The translations under genes were made by a program, and so were the position numbers. From NCBI GenBank assembly GCA_026545765.1, contig CM048840.1:86084877-86148876 (forward strand): 64,000 nt of DNA, in the 5' to 3' direction. The notes beneath the pieces were generated by a model. It saw only the letters and a list, made by a program, of their open reading frames with translations, did no database searches and was not told the DNA's origin. This DNA comes from Plantago major. Taxonomy: Eukaryota; Streptophyta; Magnoliopsida; Lamiales; Plantaginaceae. Below, piece by piece: positions 45,010-56,530 of the stretch. Numbering within the stretch: position 1 is the first letter of the stretch; every line of letters starts with the position of its first letter.

Positions 45010-46546
45010 TCGAGATACCATTGCAAATTCACAAGGATTCAATATGCCATAAGCTCAGACATGATTCTGAGGTCATGGGTCTGCTTAGGGAGACCAGGCT
45101 TATTATTTGGGACGAGGCACCATGACAAACCAACATGTTTTGAATCGCAGTATATGAATTTAAGAGATGTGATGGGACGTCTAGATGAGCCATATGGTGG
45201 GGTGGTTATTGTCTTCGTCGGGGACTTCCGATAAATTTTGCCCGTTATTATAGGAGGAAGTAGGTATGATATCGTGAACGCCGCTATATGCTCATCTATG
45301 TATGAGATGCACGTGAGGTGCTTCAGCTGACAAAGAACATGTGATTGAAGGTAACTAATGTAGTATATATATACCACGTATACTTATTTCATGTTGAACT
45401 TATGTTTTCAACGTCCAATTTATTCCTACACAGTCCGGTTTGTCATCTTCCGAGATTTAGGAGACGAAAGAATTTGCTGAGTGAATACTGCAAGTCGGTG
45501 ATGGCGTTGCCGGTGAACCTAATGACGGCGAGGTTGATATCAAGATCCCCGAATATTTACTTATTCGAGAAGTAAGTGATCCCATCTCAACCATAGTCGA
45601 TAGTACTTATCATTCGTTGTTGGAGCACTTAGCCGATCCATCACTTGACCCATAATATTTTCATCATGGGATGTTCTTGCACTTATAAATGAAATAGTTG
45701 ATAAGATAAATCAGTTTGTCATGTTGAAGATGCTCGGAGATAGTGTTGAATATGTGAGCGTGGACAACATTGATAGGGAAGATGACTTTGATAATGGTCC
45801 CGAGGTGATCTACACAGTAGAATTCATCAACAACATTAAATGCTCTGGACTGCCTCACCATATGATCGTCCTGAAGGTGGGGTGTATGATAATGCTTATG
45901 AGGAATATTGATCTGGCTTCTGAGTTATGCAATGGCACAAGGCTGATGGTTACTAATCTTGGGAAGCACATCATCGAGCAAATATGACATCTAGAATCAA
46001 TGCGGAACAAAAAGTTTTCATTCCCAGGATGATGATGAGCCCATCGGAAGAGACGTTCCCTATCAATTTTGATATGAGGCAATTTTCCATATTTGTCTAC
46101 TTTGCTATGACCATAAATAAGAGTCAGGGACAACCTCTCGCACACGTCGGCCTCTGCGTCACATCACCTGTATTCAGTCATGACCAGTTATATGTTGCTT
46201 TATCTAGAGTTACCACCAAGAAGGGATTGAAAATATTAATTTGTGACGAAGAGGGTAATACATCTGACACTACAAAGAATTGTTCGACGAATTTTGATAT
46301 AATTTTATCTTTTATGTGTAAAAATACCAAGTTATTATAGTGCCGACTAAGTTTTTTTATATGTTACAGTTCAATCTAACTGATTAAAATTTGTGAATTT
46401 TTACAGTTATAGATGACTTTGGACGCAATGTTGAAGGTCCTCAAGCGATTACAACATAATTTTTCTCACATGTTATGTACAATTTATTCATTTTTTATTT
46501 TAAGTTTTGTCTCCATGCTCCGTCGAGTATCGACGTCATTGAGTAG
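45010..46546 (+). mobile_element. Helitron 3' segment (iii)
   Basis: The longest of the three: helicase remnant from about 45040 to 46270, then CGTCGAGTATCGACG (46521-46535) as terminal hairpin, and GTAG (46543-46546) followed by T, a variant of the CTRR end. Confidence 0.75.
45040..46275 (+). pseudogene. Helitron Pif1-type helicase, broken (iii)
   Basis: Motifs in order: TRLIIWDEAP (Walker B, about 45095), VVIVFVGDFR (about 45210), LPVIIGGSRYDIVNAAICSS, then NNIKCSGLPHHMIVLKVGC, IMLMRNIDLASELCNGTRLM, KVFIPRMMMS, FAMTINKSQGQPLAHVGL and LYVALSRVTTKKGLKILIC. Between them are several stops and frameshifts. It derives from the DNA helicase part of the rolling-circle RepHel protein; the HUH Rep domain is not present. 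Confidence 0.85.
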
Positions 46547-46831
46547 TGCAAAATTAAAGGAACAAAACAATAACTCTTGAGGAGCTCTTTATCGTTCAAG
46601 CCTACAAGAGTTGGTGGTTACACTGTACCATGGTGGAACTAGGTACAGTGCTACACGGTATCAACTCATTGAGAACAAAAGAGGAAAGATTAAGAGTCTA
46701 AACCAATAATTCTAAATTAGGGAAATAAAGACTCAATGAAGTATGCATGGTAGTTGATTTTAAAGATGTGATGTGGGTAGCATGGTAGTTTTGTAATTTT
46801 GTTTGTATCTAATCCTTCCTTCTCTCATATA
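46547..46831. other. Short unassigned stretch
   Basis: No gene or repeat recognised. Confidence 0.4.
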
Positions 46832-47081
46832 TTCCCTCCGTCCCGGGCTCGCCATTTCGTATTTCTGGGCATAGGTCTTAAGAGAGAAATACAAAAAGTA
46901 GGAGATAAAGTTGGAAAGATAGTAAATAATGTATGAGAGAGTGTGAATAAAGTACGATAGAAATTGAATAAAGTAGAATAGATAGTAGAATTATATTGAA
47001 AAGTAGAGTATAAAACTTTTCGAGTTAGGAAGGGGAAGTTGAATTTGGACGGACCATAAGTTGAGTTCGAGACGGAGGGAG
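46832..47081. mobile_element. Stowaway-like MITE
   Basis: Inverted ends TTCCCTCCGTCCC and (complement) CTCCCTCCGTCTC, each flanked by TA (46830-46831, 47082-47083), the Tc1/mariner-type target duplication. The interior is non-coding and rich in AATAAAGTA-like units. Confidence 0.85.
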
Positions 47082-47083
47082 TA

Positions 47084-48645
47084 TAATTTATTTTATCGTT
47101 TAATCACAGAGTCATGCATGTATCAATGTTCATCATTCCTTTTTTCAAGCTGGCCAACTCATGTAAAATCTGATGTTGTTGTTGCTCAAGTATGGTCATG
47201 TAGTCTGGTGTTTTTATACAGAAGGGGAAAATGTGCATTGGAGAGCTTGTGCTATACTGGGCTATACCTGTTTAGTTGGGGGTGTTAGTTTTATTAAAAG
47301 AAAAAATACTAGGAACATTATAAATGCATTGCTTTTAAAAGTTGATTGTCAAAGTAACGTCACAAATCCTAAGATGTATGACCTGGTGCTTCATTGTGCA
47401 ATTCAACTTGGGCAATATAACATCTAAAATTGTTACAAGACTGATAAGGTGCCAGTGTATCAACCCTCATTTTGCATAACAAGTTTTGAACCTGCACTTT
47501 AATCACTCTTCCCGTATGAAATTTTTTACAGGTGTCGTGAACCAGAAATGCGGTGTTTCAATAGATATTCTGATAAAGGTAAGTCGTAGCTTATATATAT
47601 TGTTTCAATCACTCTCTTGTTATGCACTCACCTTGATTTAATTTCACTGAAAATTCAAATCCATGCTCCAGAGTGACCATCCTCTTAATTTTATCCGCTC
47701 CTTGATGTTACTAACAGGCTAGAAGGATGCTTGCCAAATTAGATGTTTAGCTGAAGTACGCAGATGCATTGACAATTGTCGTGTAGCCTTTGTCGAAATT
47801 TCTATGACGTAATGCTGGCAGTCTACCTTTTATGATTCTCCTTACAACAAAAAACAATAACATCATAAGTGCAGTCTACCTTTGCTTGCTTGCTTGCCTG
47901 TTTAATCCTTGCTGCATTTATGTGTTATCGGGTTCGTAAGAGCCTTATAGAATTTGTAAGTTGAATTCTGTTAGTGGTCATCTTCAACATGTATCTATGT
48001 ATTAGCATGGCTTCTTGTGCAATCCAGATGGAAATTTCTTATAATTGAGTTGAGTTCTCTTCTAAGCGTCTTGGATTTTGAAATAAACAATCTTACATGT
48101 AAAATCACATGGAATTTACCTGGGTTTGTTACAGTTGTTTTTGGAGCAGTTGGAGTTCAATAAGAGGAGATGGTATACTAGTAATGTTCAATAAAAATCA
48201 TGGCAGGGGATACTTGGAGCTGGAGCTGGCTATTTAAAGCGTTTCAGCACCTTCCGAGACAAATTGACATTTTTTTTTTTTGTCTTCTTGGAGTGTCTGG
48301 TCAAACCACAACACTTGGTTCATGAAGGGATGGTATATGACCCTCATGATTCGAATAAGATTGTGGCGCAATATATTAGTCGGTAAAAAGAGGCTTACTC
48401 GCAGTTTCTCACCCATGACCAGCGTGGCTGGAACTATTTGGACACCACCTACCAGTAACGTTTTCGAAATCCATTTTGTTGCATCAATAATGAGAGACCT
48501 TAGCTGCATGATAGGCTGTTATTGGCATGGGATTTGCAGGTTAGGAATTTTGAAGGAGATTGCTTGAATATCATGAATCAAGTCTTTACATTTCCACGCT
48601 CAGAGTTCTCAGCAGCGCTGCAGGAGTTTTCTAAGAAGAAATAAA
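47084..48645 (+). pseudogene. Decayed multi-exon coding sequence, unidentified
   Basis: Two clues suggest remnants of a cellular gene. A short block at 47533-47578 is framed by TTTTTTACAG/ and /GTAAGT and reads CREPEMRCFNRYSDK. A block at about 48315-48645 reads LVHEGMVYDPHDSNKIVAQY, KEAYSQFLTHDQRGWNYLD, RFRNPFCCINNERP and SEFSAALQEFSKKK, with three stops, two replacing what look like Gln or Ser codons, then a TAA end. LGAGAGYLKRFSTFRDKL (about 48210-48264) may be another piece. I do not recognise the family. Confidence 0.35.
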
Positions 48646-49266
48646 CATCATTGTTCTGGTTTTCATTCTTATCAGCTTCTCTGTTTCTAGACTAGAATTA
48701 GAAATACATATTAGATCACAAGAGGTGGCTGTAAAGATGGTGTTTGCAATTGCAACATCAATGTTTACTAGCACAACAGCAACCAACTATTAAATATTGT
48801 TAGTTTGATAAGGACTAATTTTGTACTGGCTTGAATAAGAAATTTGAAATATGTTCTCTGTTTAACATTGTCCGAAATAAATTGTTTTAAAGTTAGTTTA
48901 GTGTTGCATAGATTGGGCTACTCATGATGCTGTTTGACCCATAAGAAGGTAACACCTGGCCACACCTTACGCCAGCAGCAAGAGCCCAGAATCCATCCAA
49001 CTTTTCTCTCGGCTAACAACTTATCATTAATACTAATTAATTACTCCTAATTAGGCAAAGAAAAAAAAGAAAAAAAAGAGAACATAGAACCAGACTACCA
49101 GAGTAGCGAGAGCAGCAACAGCGCTTCTTCTCCAACTACGTATTCCTCCTGCCGCGCCGAGGTTACTCCAATCACCATCTTCCACCCAAGTCACATGCGT
49201 CCCATTAATCTTCCGGAAAATCTTAGAGTTTCAATTCCTCCATCCAAATTTATAGGTCAGATTGCG
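48646..49266. other. Intergenic stretch with a possible first exon
   Basis: 49081-49245 is pyrimidine- and codon-like, with ATG at 49195 (MRPINLPENLRVSIPP), but no domain or clear splice pattern supports a gene. Confidence 0.25.
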
Positions 49267-50319
49267 ATTTTGCATGCTTTTAAACCCTCGTTTTTTCCTA
49301 AGATTCAATATTTGCATCATATTATGGCTAATTACCAACTTCTTGCATATTTTGTAGGTCATGATCGTGTTTTTAAGGATTTGCACGATTTCCGGTGCTA
49401 AAATGTCATATTTGGGCGAAATCGAAGAAAATAAGGAAATATGCTGATTTGACCGTTACACGGATTTCAAGGTGTCAAAACATATCATGTGACCAACCAA
49501 TGTGAAGATAATTGAAGATGCCACAATATTGTAGAAGACCACTTTTTGAGAAAATAAAGTTACGAAGCCCGAAATCGAAGAACGAAGTAAACAGACAAAA
49601 AGCTGGGAGAAATCGAAGATGGCGGTCGACTGTCGACCGCAGTGGGGCAGAATCTTCTGGAAACAGGTTTTCCTGGCCTGTCAGTCTAGAGACCGCATTT
49701 CTAACCTTCCTTAATGATAAATGACAGCCAGAGCTTGAGATTTTCAGTATAAATAAGACCATTGGGGTCTCATAATCATTCACCGCTCCCAAAGAAGCTC
49801 TCTTGAGAAAGAACCAGTCCTCGGGGAAGTGAAACCCCAAAACCGCTGGCCGTTAGGCACCTAAAAGAAGGAAACCCTAGAAGCTGCACGGAGACATCAA
49901 AGACTAAACTTCTGTTTTCTTCTTCTTTCTTCCTAGTTTTCAATTTATGTCTGTAGATTACTATGAGTAACTAACTTTCTCTTGTAAAGGCGAACCGCCG
50001 AAACTCTATTGTGCTACTTCTTTATATGTCATGTTATATTAATGGAATAGGTATTAGACGTAAACCGTGGTTATACAACTCTATACATCCTTTGTGGTTT
50101 GATGTTCTGCTGAGTGACAGTAGTTTCATTGAACTGAATAGGGGTACTAGTATTGACTGCGCCTTAGTATTTAGTATTATGTCCTGCTGTCGTTAGAGGT
50201 AATCGCGTAGAATATTTACAAGGAAGTTTGGAGTAGCTTAGTACGAGGGAGGTCGGGGTCCTTTACACCATCACCACCATCAATTTTCATCAACAAGATT
50301 ATGGTTTTACTTGCGATTA
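49267..50319. other. LTR-like sequence
   Basis: No coding region. CAGTATAAATAAGACC at about 49747 looks like an LTR promoter, followed by a CT-rich leader, and the sequence resembles gypsy LTRs in composition. Clean TG/CA ends and a target duplication were not found. Confidence 0.3.
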
Positions 50320-51927
50320 TGTCACGCCCCAAAACCAAATCCTTTGGCGCGACGACCGACCGTTATCGTGAGATGGGCTCACGTTAAGACGAAACTTCCT
50401 TTAAACCTCAAATACATAAAATATCTCAAAGTGATACAACAGAGCGTCTAAAATCCCATAAAGTAATTACAACAATTACAAATTCCCAATCTCAACAATC
50501 TCAGTACTTACAAGTTATCCTATACAATACAATTCTCAGAGTACGCCATAATTACTCGACAATCTTCACTATATCCAGCATCAGTCAATCTGCCACAACT
50601 TCAAAGTACCTCCGACTAATAACTTATTAAATATCTGAAAGGGGTGGATAAGGGTGAGCCTCATTGACAATTCTACCGGATCAAGCATAGTATTTCACAG
50701 TATACATATATAACATATCCACAATAATTGGCATGGAACACTTTTCAAAACAATAACAATTCATATATTTTGCTCAATCAGACAATACACACAGGTCGGA
50801 TTTTACATAACAATAACAATGCCCTACCAAGCACATTCACTCGAAAGGCCAAACATTTCATAGGCATATCGATGAGCATAAATCCATACTTTTGACAAAA
50901 CAATTTCAACGACAAAACATTTATGGGGACACATACTTCATCCTTTTCAAATAAACTATTATACCAAGTACCATTTCTTGATATAATAAGCACAAGTTGT
51001 TTAAAAGATATATATATAAGTACATATTTCATCCGAGACTACTTAACCAATTGAAGAGCTCAATTCGTCTAGAAATTCCAGCAACTTCTCACCACAACCA
51101 TCTCAATGAAAACACTTGCAATCTAGCAAGACCATGTACGATTTCTACCTAAAGAGAAAAGGTGTGCTTAATTACTTCATAAACAAAAACCAACCAAATT
51201 AATCAAGCAATAGCAGCAAGTAGCACATGTACTACTCTGTCACGAGACTAAGAGGATTGGAAAAGGAGTACTACTACAATTACTTAACTAGTTAACTAGT
51301 TTAGGGATAACCAGCTAGATCGGCTTCCACAAACAGCAAGCTGGGCACCATGAGAAAATAGAACCAGATCTCGATCAACTCCATCCAAGAAATCATCTCC
51401 CAGCTCTACAACCAAGCGAATTCTCCTGAGCTCGGAATTGAATTTACGACCAACCAACAATCCAATCCTGATCGGCATAGACAAACCCAATCTTCGTCAA
51501 TAACGATTTGTCACCCCCGCTCGGTGAGTAGAGGCGGAGCTGGGTGCACAATAGCGGTGCGATTGAGTGAGACGATGGGCGGTGATAAGGTCGAGATGGG
51601 TGGCGGTTATGGTTAAGGGAGAAGCGATGTGAGGAGGAAGAGAAGAGGCTGATGGGTTTGGGATGACCTGGCCTTCACCTTAGTTAACGAGTAGTAGTAT
51701 TTTACTTGCAAAATATACTAGGCCAACTTGTCGGCCAATAAATATCTGATATACAATATTGAACTTTTGCTGCGGTTCAAGTCCAATCCAATAAACTCGA
51801 TAAATCTCTTTTTGATTTATCGATCTGTAAAATAATGATTAGTAAATCAACTCAAGTCAGAATAATACCGCATCTCCAAATTAAATTTATATATATATAC
51901 AATCCAATAAAATTCTGGGATATTACA
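50320..51927 (-). repeat. 3' LTR of the minimal element
   Basis: TGTCACGCCCCAAAACC at the left edge and GGGATATTACA at the right edge on +; 1,608 bp. Shares the block around ATTTCATAGGCATATCGATG (50847) with the other LTR at 52880. Confidence 0.88.
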
Positions 51928-52308
51928 TTCCACCTTCCTTAAAAGAAGTTTTATCCTCAAAACTGAAATCCATTACGTTTCCACTGCGCCACTTTAATAT
52001 ACCTCAACTTTCTATATCCTCTAATCACATACTTTCTTCTTAAAACTTTTCCACCGGTCCAAAAATATCATCGATGAGTCCATACTTCGTAACTGAACTC
52101 CAACACCTTTTTTTTTTCCTCAAAGTCATAAACCTCGCAAAGGCTAACCTAAGCACCTCATAAAGATTATCCTAAGCTCCTTGAAATCACTGACCAGAGA
52201 TCTTGAAAGATTCTGACCAAACTCCTTGAAAAGACTAACCTGAGATCCTCAAAAAGACTAACTTAATTAGGCTCCTCAAAGATTTTAACCTAACTCTGAT
52301 ACCACTTT
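51928..52308 (-). other. Interior of the minimal element with primer-binding and polypurine sites
   Basis: On - : TGGTATCAGAGTT (52304-52292) pairs with initiator-methionine tRNA, four bases from the LTR. AAGGAAGGTGGAA (51940-51928) is the polypurine tract. Between them are imperfect AAAGACTAACYTGAGATCCT-type repeats and no ORF. Confidence 0.8.
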
Positions 52309-53869
52309 TGTCACGCCCCAAAACCAAAATATTTTGGCGCGACCGGCCATATATCGTGAGATGGACTCATGCCAAGACAAAGCCTCAATTTTATAAATCA
52401 TTTTGAAAAGAGTGGTACAACAACAGAGCAACTACAACTCAAATACAATAAACAGAATTTTAGAAACCTTGACTAATTACAGTTTCCGAAATTACAAGAG
52501 CTTCTCTAAACACCACTACTTTCTCTAACTCAACCTTAACTCCACTAGCAACCTCCTTCAAACACAGTCACTTTCTCAACTGGAAAAAAAAGGTGTAAGG
52601 GTGAGCTCCTGACAGTTTTATCCGGATCAAGTACAGTAGTAAAACATACATATATAGACACTCGCCAATAATACAATATAATCAAAATCATTTGAATGGA
52701 ACATTATCAAAACAATTTCAATGTACATATTTTGCTCAATCAAACATACACTAAGGCCACACGAACCGTGGTGGCACACAGGTCGACTTTAACATAACAA
52801 CAACAATGCTCTACCAAAGGGATAACAATACAATGGGAGATCACCAAAAGCACGACATTCCCTCGAAAGGGACAAACAATTCATAGGCATATCGATGAGC
52901 ATAAAACATATTTTTAAACCATGCTTTTATACAAAAGTTTTTTCACACACTACGATAAAGATCAAATATTTATGGGTACACATACTTGATCATTTTCGAA
53001 TAGACTATTATATCAAGTCTCATTCCTTGATATAATAACCATAAGTTGTTTGTCAAATCATAAAACAGTACAAATATATACTATAACATAAAATAGAAAG
53101 CAAAAGTATCAAGAGTTCCCCTTACCTAGAAGACGACTCGAAATTAAGCTTCACCTAGCTAAACGTCAAAAGCTCCTCTAACTTGCACTTCAAATTCTCC
53201 GAAAAACACCACTAGAATGTAAGAACCCAAAACAAAATCAAAACTTAAATAATTGAGTTGAAGGTATGGATGGCAATGGGCCGGGCTTCTAGAGGCCCAG
53301 ATATTTTTTTAGAGGCCCAAGCCCGGCCCGATCGGGCTTGAATTGCACCGAACTGAGCCCAAGTAAACACGGAAATGGGGCCAGTCGGAGTTTCATTTTT
53401 CAAAATAAAATGTATTGTATGATTGTTCTGGAAGCAATATGGACATATAAATATACTAAACAAAGACCTATATCTCATGTCTCAATAGTAATACATAATG
53501 CACAAGTTTAACAGCAAAAGTAGCAATTCTGATTACATGATACAGTGAAATGTTTTGTCACATCCATACAAATTGTGATAAAAAAGTTCAGAAACCATTG
53601 TTAAATCCAACTAATCCTCCAATACTTTGGAGTATATACAATAGTCCGGCATATGATATTTTATATTTTCTTACTAAAAAAGATAAAAAGGTAAATAAAT
53701 TTTTTAGACCTACGTCTACCATAATACAAATCAAAAGTGAATGCATAAGTTCCTCCTATGAATTTACTTGATAAGTTGATATACAAGTATATGAAAAGTA
53801 TACATTCATTACTTAAAATGAAGTGTAAATTTATATAAACATTACAAGGATGTCAGATCTCTATTTAAC

Positions 53870-53916
<47 letters not shown>

Positions 53917-54641
53917 GGTGCATATATACTACGGGCCGGGGCCGGGAATTATGTCCAAGCCCGGGCCATGGTTGACTATAGGCCGGGCTAAATCGGGCCG
54001 GGCCGGGTTGGGCTAATTGCCATCCCTAGTTAAAGGGGACAAAATATAGTGGGGTTACAAAGGAAGGATGTCATCACAATGATAAACTATCAATCTTGCA
54101 TGTTTCCATGCAGTGAGATCCAAAGGAACATAAACTTACGTTCGGTAGAAGCAAGAGAATTCGGGGAGTTCGAACAGACTCAACTTGCATCCGATTTTCA
54201 TGAAACAAGGTTTTGCGGGTTCATTACAAGGATTAGAACACGTTACGGACACCAAGGTCAAGATTGAAAGTCGTTTGTAGGGTTTTGTTTTGGTGGCGTA
54301 TCGGAGCTTGGGTTTCTCTGATATATATGTCGTTGTATGTAGTACATATATATGATGAATTTACAATGGTGATGGTTGAAGAAGGTGAAAAAGAGGCGAT
54401 TAATTACCGATTACACACGGCACGGCAGACAGGCAGAGTATGAAAGCTATGGAGTTTACAAAACTTGAATTTGGTACGGCTGAGGAACTGAATTTAGGGT
54501 AAGAACTTTTACACTAATTTATGTGGGCTTGGGCTAGGTAACCAGAAAATTGATTTTATAAAACCTATTATTAGGCTCAGTCTACTATAAAAATAAAATT
54601 AAACCGTAAAATCGAATTAAAAAAAAAAAAGGGTTCTTACA
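52309..54641 (-). repeat. 5' LTR of the minimal element, interrupted by a MITE
   Basis: TGTCACGCCCCAAAACC at 52309 to GGGTTCTTACA ending 54641. Without the MITE and one duplication it is about 1,561 bp, close to the other LTR. The two LTRs differ clearly, so the insertion is old. Confidence 0.85.
53265..54028. mobile_element. hAT-type MITE inserted in the LTR
   Basis: Ends TATGGATGGCAATGGGCCGG and (complement) TAGGGATGGCAATTAGCCCA. Target duplication GTTGAAGG (53257-53264) versus GTTAAAGG (54029-54036), 7 of 8. Subterminal GGCCGGGC/GCCCGGCC repeats at both ends; interior with an (AT)n run at 53875-53913. No gene. Confidence 0.88.
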
Positions 54642-56235
54642 GATTCGATCATCTGCTTTCATATAATATGTTTACTTACAACGCATTCAAATTGTAATTA
54701 AGGATTACAGGTACTACAACGCATTCAAATTCTCAAGTGCACATCAAGTGGTGATTGATAAAAATGAAAATTGAAAGTTTTGTTTAGGACGTCAAAAATA
54801 GCAAAATGGAAACTATTCACGGGACGGAGGAAGTTCTTCAAAAAGGTAGCACATGAACTTTACATATATTGAAATTCAATATGTAAGATGGACGGATGAG
54901 ATTTATTTTATACTGATCTATATTAATATTTCCCCTTGTCAATTAAAGTTGCTGTAAAAATTAATTTAATCAATAAACCGAAGTTGAACATTGATGTAGT
55001 ATACTCCCTCCGTCCCATGCCAGTTGTCCGGTTTTGACATGGATCTAAATTTTCACTATATAATATAACTGAAAATTTTTGCACTACAATTCGAGAGTTT
55101 AATGACACGGCTAAAGCCATGGCTTAACGAATAGGCTTGGAGCTACCAATACAAAACGGTTTCAGTAATCTTATTATACAAACTGACTCTTTTAAGTGGT
55201 CGGTGGCCCTGCACAGGGTAATCTTCCATATGTTGTTCGACTCGGTGGCCCTTCTATGATGTTGCTTGACTCAGTGGCCGTGCATAGGGTAATCTTACAT
55301 GATGTTGCTCGACTCATGAATCACGTGTAGGCAGTGAGGATAGTTGTTGTCCACAGGGAGCAAACTCAATTGCAGATATTTTGGTGAAAACCATAACTAC
55401 TCCTTGGACTCGCAACACAAATTTAGATTCCACGTCCATAGGCACATCCTCCATAGGGTAATCTTCTTGATTGTTGAATGATTTAACTAAAAACAAACTC
55501 AACACCGTGTTCAGAAGGGACTTTTTGGCCTCCCCACTTCGACTTGATTTAATACACTTCGTGTTCAAAAAAAACGTATACATCAGTTAATTGGATTAAG
55601 ATAATAGTATGATGTTAATCATCAGGAAAATTAAGCTTATAATTTATAAATATACACAAACACTGTACAGATAAAAAAAAGTCAAAGACGTCAACATCTA
55701 AGCCATGTCAAAAGATGATCTGGAGATTGGAAAAGGTTGACAATAGAATATAGTATGCACTTATTGTACTGAAAGCACGTAATAACTTCTTAGTTGACAT
55801 TATTTTTGTTTTCGTGACTCATTTCAATTCGTTAATCCTAAGATATTTTAACCGACGTTGCATAGTGCTAACGAGTGAGTAACCCAGCTTCGAACTCAAC
55901 TACGTAATACTAATCTTTTACAAAACAGTTCGGGATAAAACAACTGCAAATTTTTTATTAATTGATGAACATAAAGCTTACATAGATAAGGTCTTTACCA
56001 CTTTACCCTCTTTTCAAAAAAAAGGGAAAAACGATATCTTATTGATAACCAACCGGAATTACAGTAAACTGTGAACATAATGAATTATCCAACATGTTAC
56101 ATGCAGTACACTCCTTCACAACTTTTATTAGATTAATTTTTTAAAAAGAACTGATTTTCTAAAATATATTAAAAAAGATCATATTATTCTAATACAAGTG
56201 TTTGACATGCTAATATAGATCATACTAGTTTAATA
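54642..56235. other. Intergenic sequence with MITE scraps and a short tandem repeat
   Basis: CTCCCTCCGTCCC at 55003 and GGGACGGAGGAAG at 54819 are isolated Stowaway-type ends. A ~50-bp repeat is at 55196-55316. The + strand at 55365-55400 reads GANSIADILVK, reminiscent of an RNase H tail of a LINE, but too little is left to call. Confidence 0.4.
55196..55316 (+). repeat. Imperfect tandem repeat, about 2.5 copies
   Basis: GTGGCCCTGCACAGGGTAATCTT, ...ATGTTGTTCGACTCGGTGGCC and later GTGGCCGTGCATAGGGTAAT, ATGTTGCTCGACTC: variants of one unit of about 40-65 bp. Confidence 0.6.
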
Positions 56236-56440
56236 CTCCCTCCGTCCCGGTTTCATCTTCCCGCGGGCCCGGGCACAAGATTTAAGAGAAAAGTGAATAA
56301 AGTAGGAGAGATGGTGATAAAGTATGAAAGAGAGTGAATAAAGTATGACAAATAGTGAATAAAGTAGAAGAAATAGTGCATAAAGTAGCAGAGAGATTTT
56401 CCATTTAAAGGGCGAGAAGATGAAGTTGGGACGGATGGAG
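56236..56440. mobile_element. Stowaway-like MITE, well preserved
   Basis: Inverted ends CTCCCTCCGTCCCGG and (complement) CTCCATCCGTCCC, flanked by TA. The interior repeats GTGAATAAAGTA or close variants five times (56300-56390). Confidence 0.88.
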
Positions 56441-56530
56441 TATGATTTTTCCTATTGTATAGGAAAGTCAAGCATTTTACTACACTTTCTCCTTTTACAT
56501 AGACCAATCGCACCCCAATCAACACACTAA

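Larger units (their letters stand above)
50320..54641 (-). mobile_element. Minimal LTR retrotransposon (LARD/solo-interior type) with nested hAT MITE
   Basis: On the - strand the LTRs run TGTAATATCCC...GGGGCGTGACA and TGTAAGAACCC...GGGGCGTGACA. The interior is only 381 bp (51928-52308), containing a primer-binding site next to the 5' LTR and a purine tract next to the 3' LTR. Flanks are GATTA (50315-50319) and GATTC (54642-54646), a 4-of-5 target duplication. LTR style matches chromovirus (Tekay/Del-like) gypsy elements. No protein is encoded. Confidence 0.85.

Noticed and set aside
49195..49401. 68-residue ORF as a small gene
   Set aside because: No domain, no clear promoter or splice support, and it runs into LTR-like sequence.
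53218..53230. LTR end at TGTAAGAACCC
   Set aside because: Right motif but wrong orientation for this element; the true edge (GGGTTCTTACA at 54641) is supported by LTR length and flanking GATT.
55314..55583. Minus-strand 89-residue ORF
   Set aside because: No domain; the opposite strand has a weak RNase H-like phrase, so this is probably a shadow frame.
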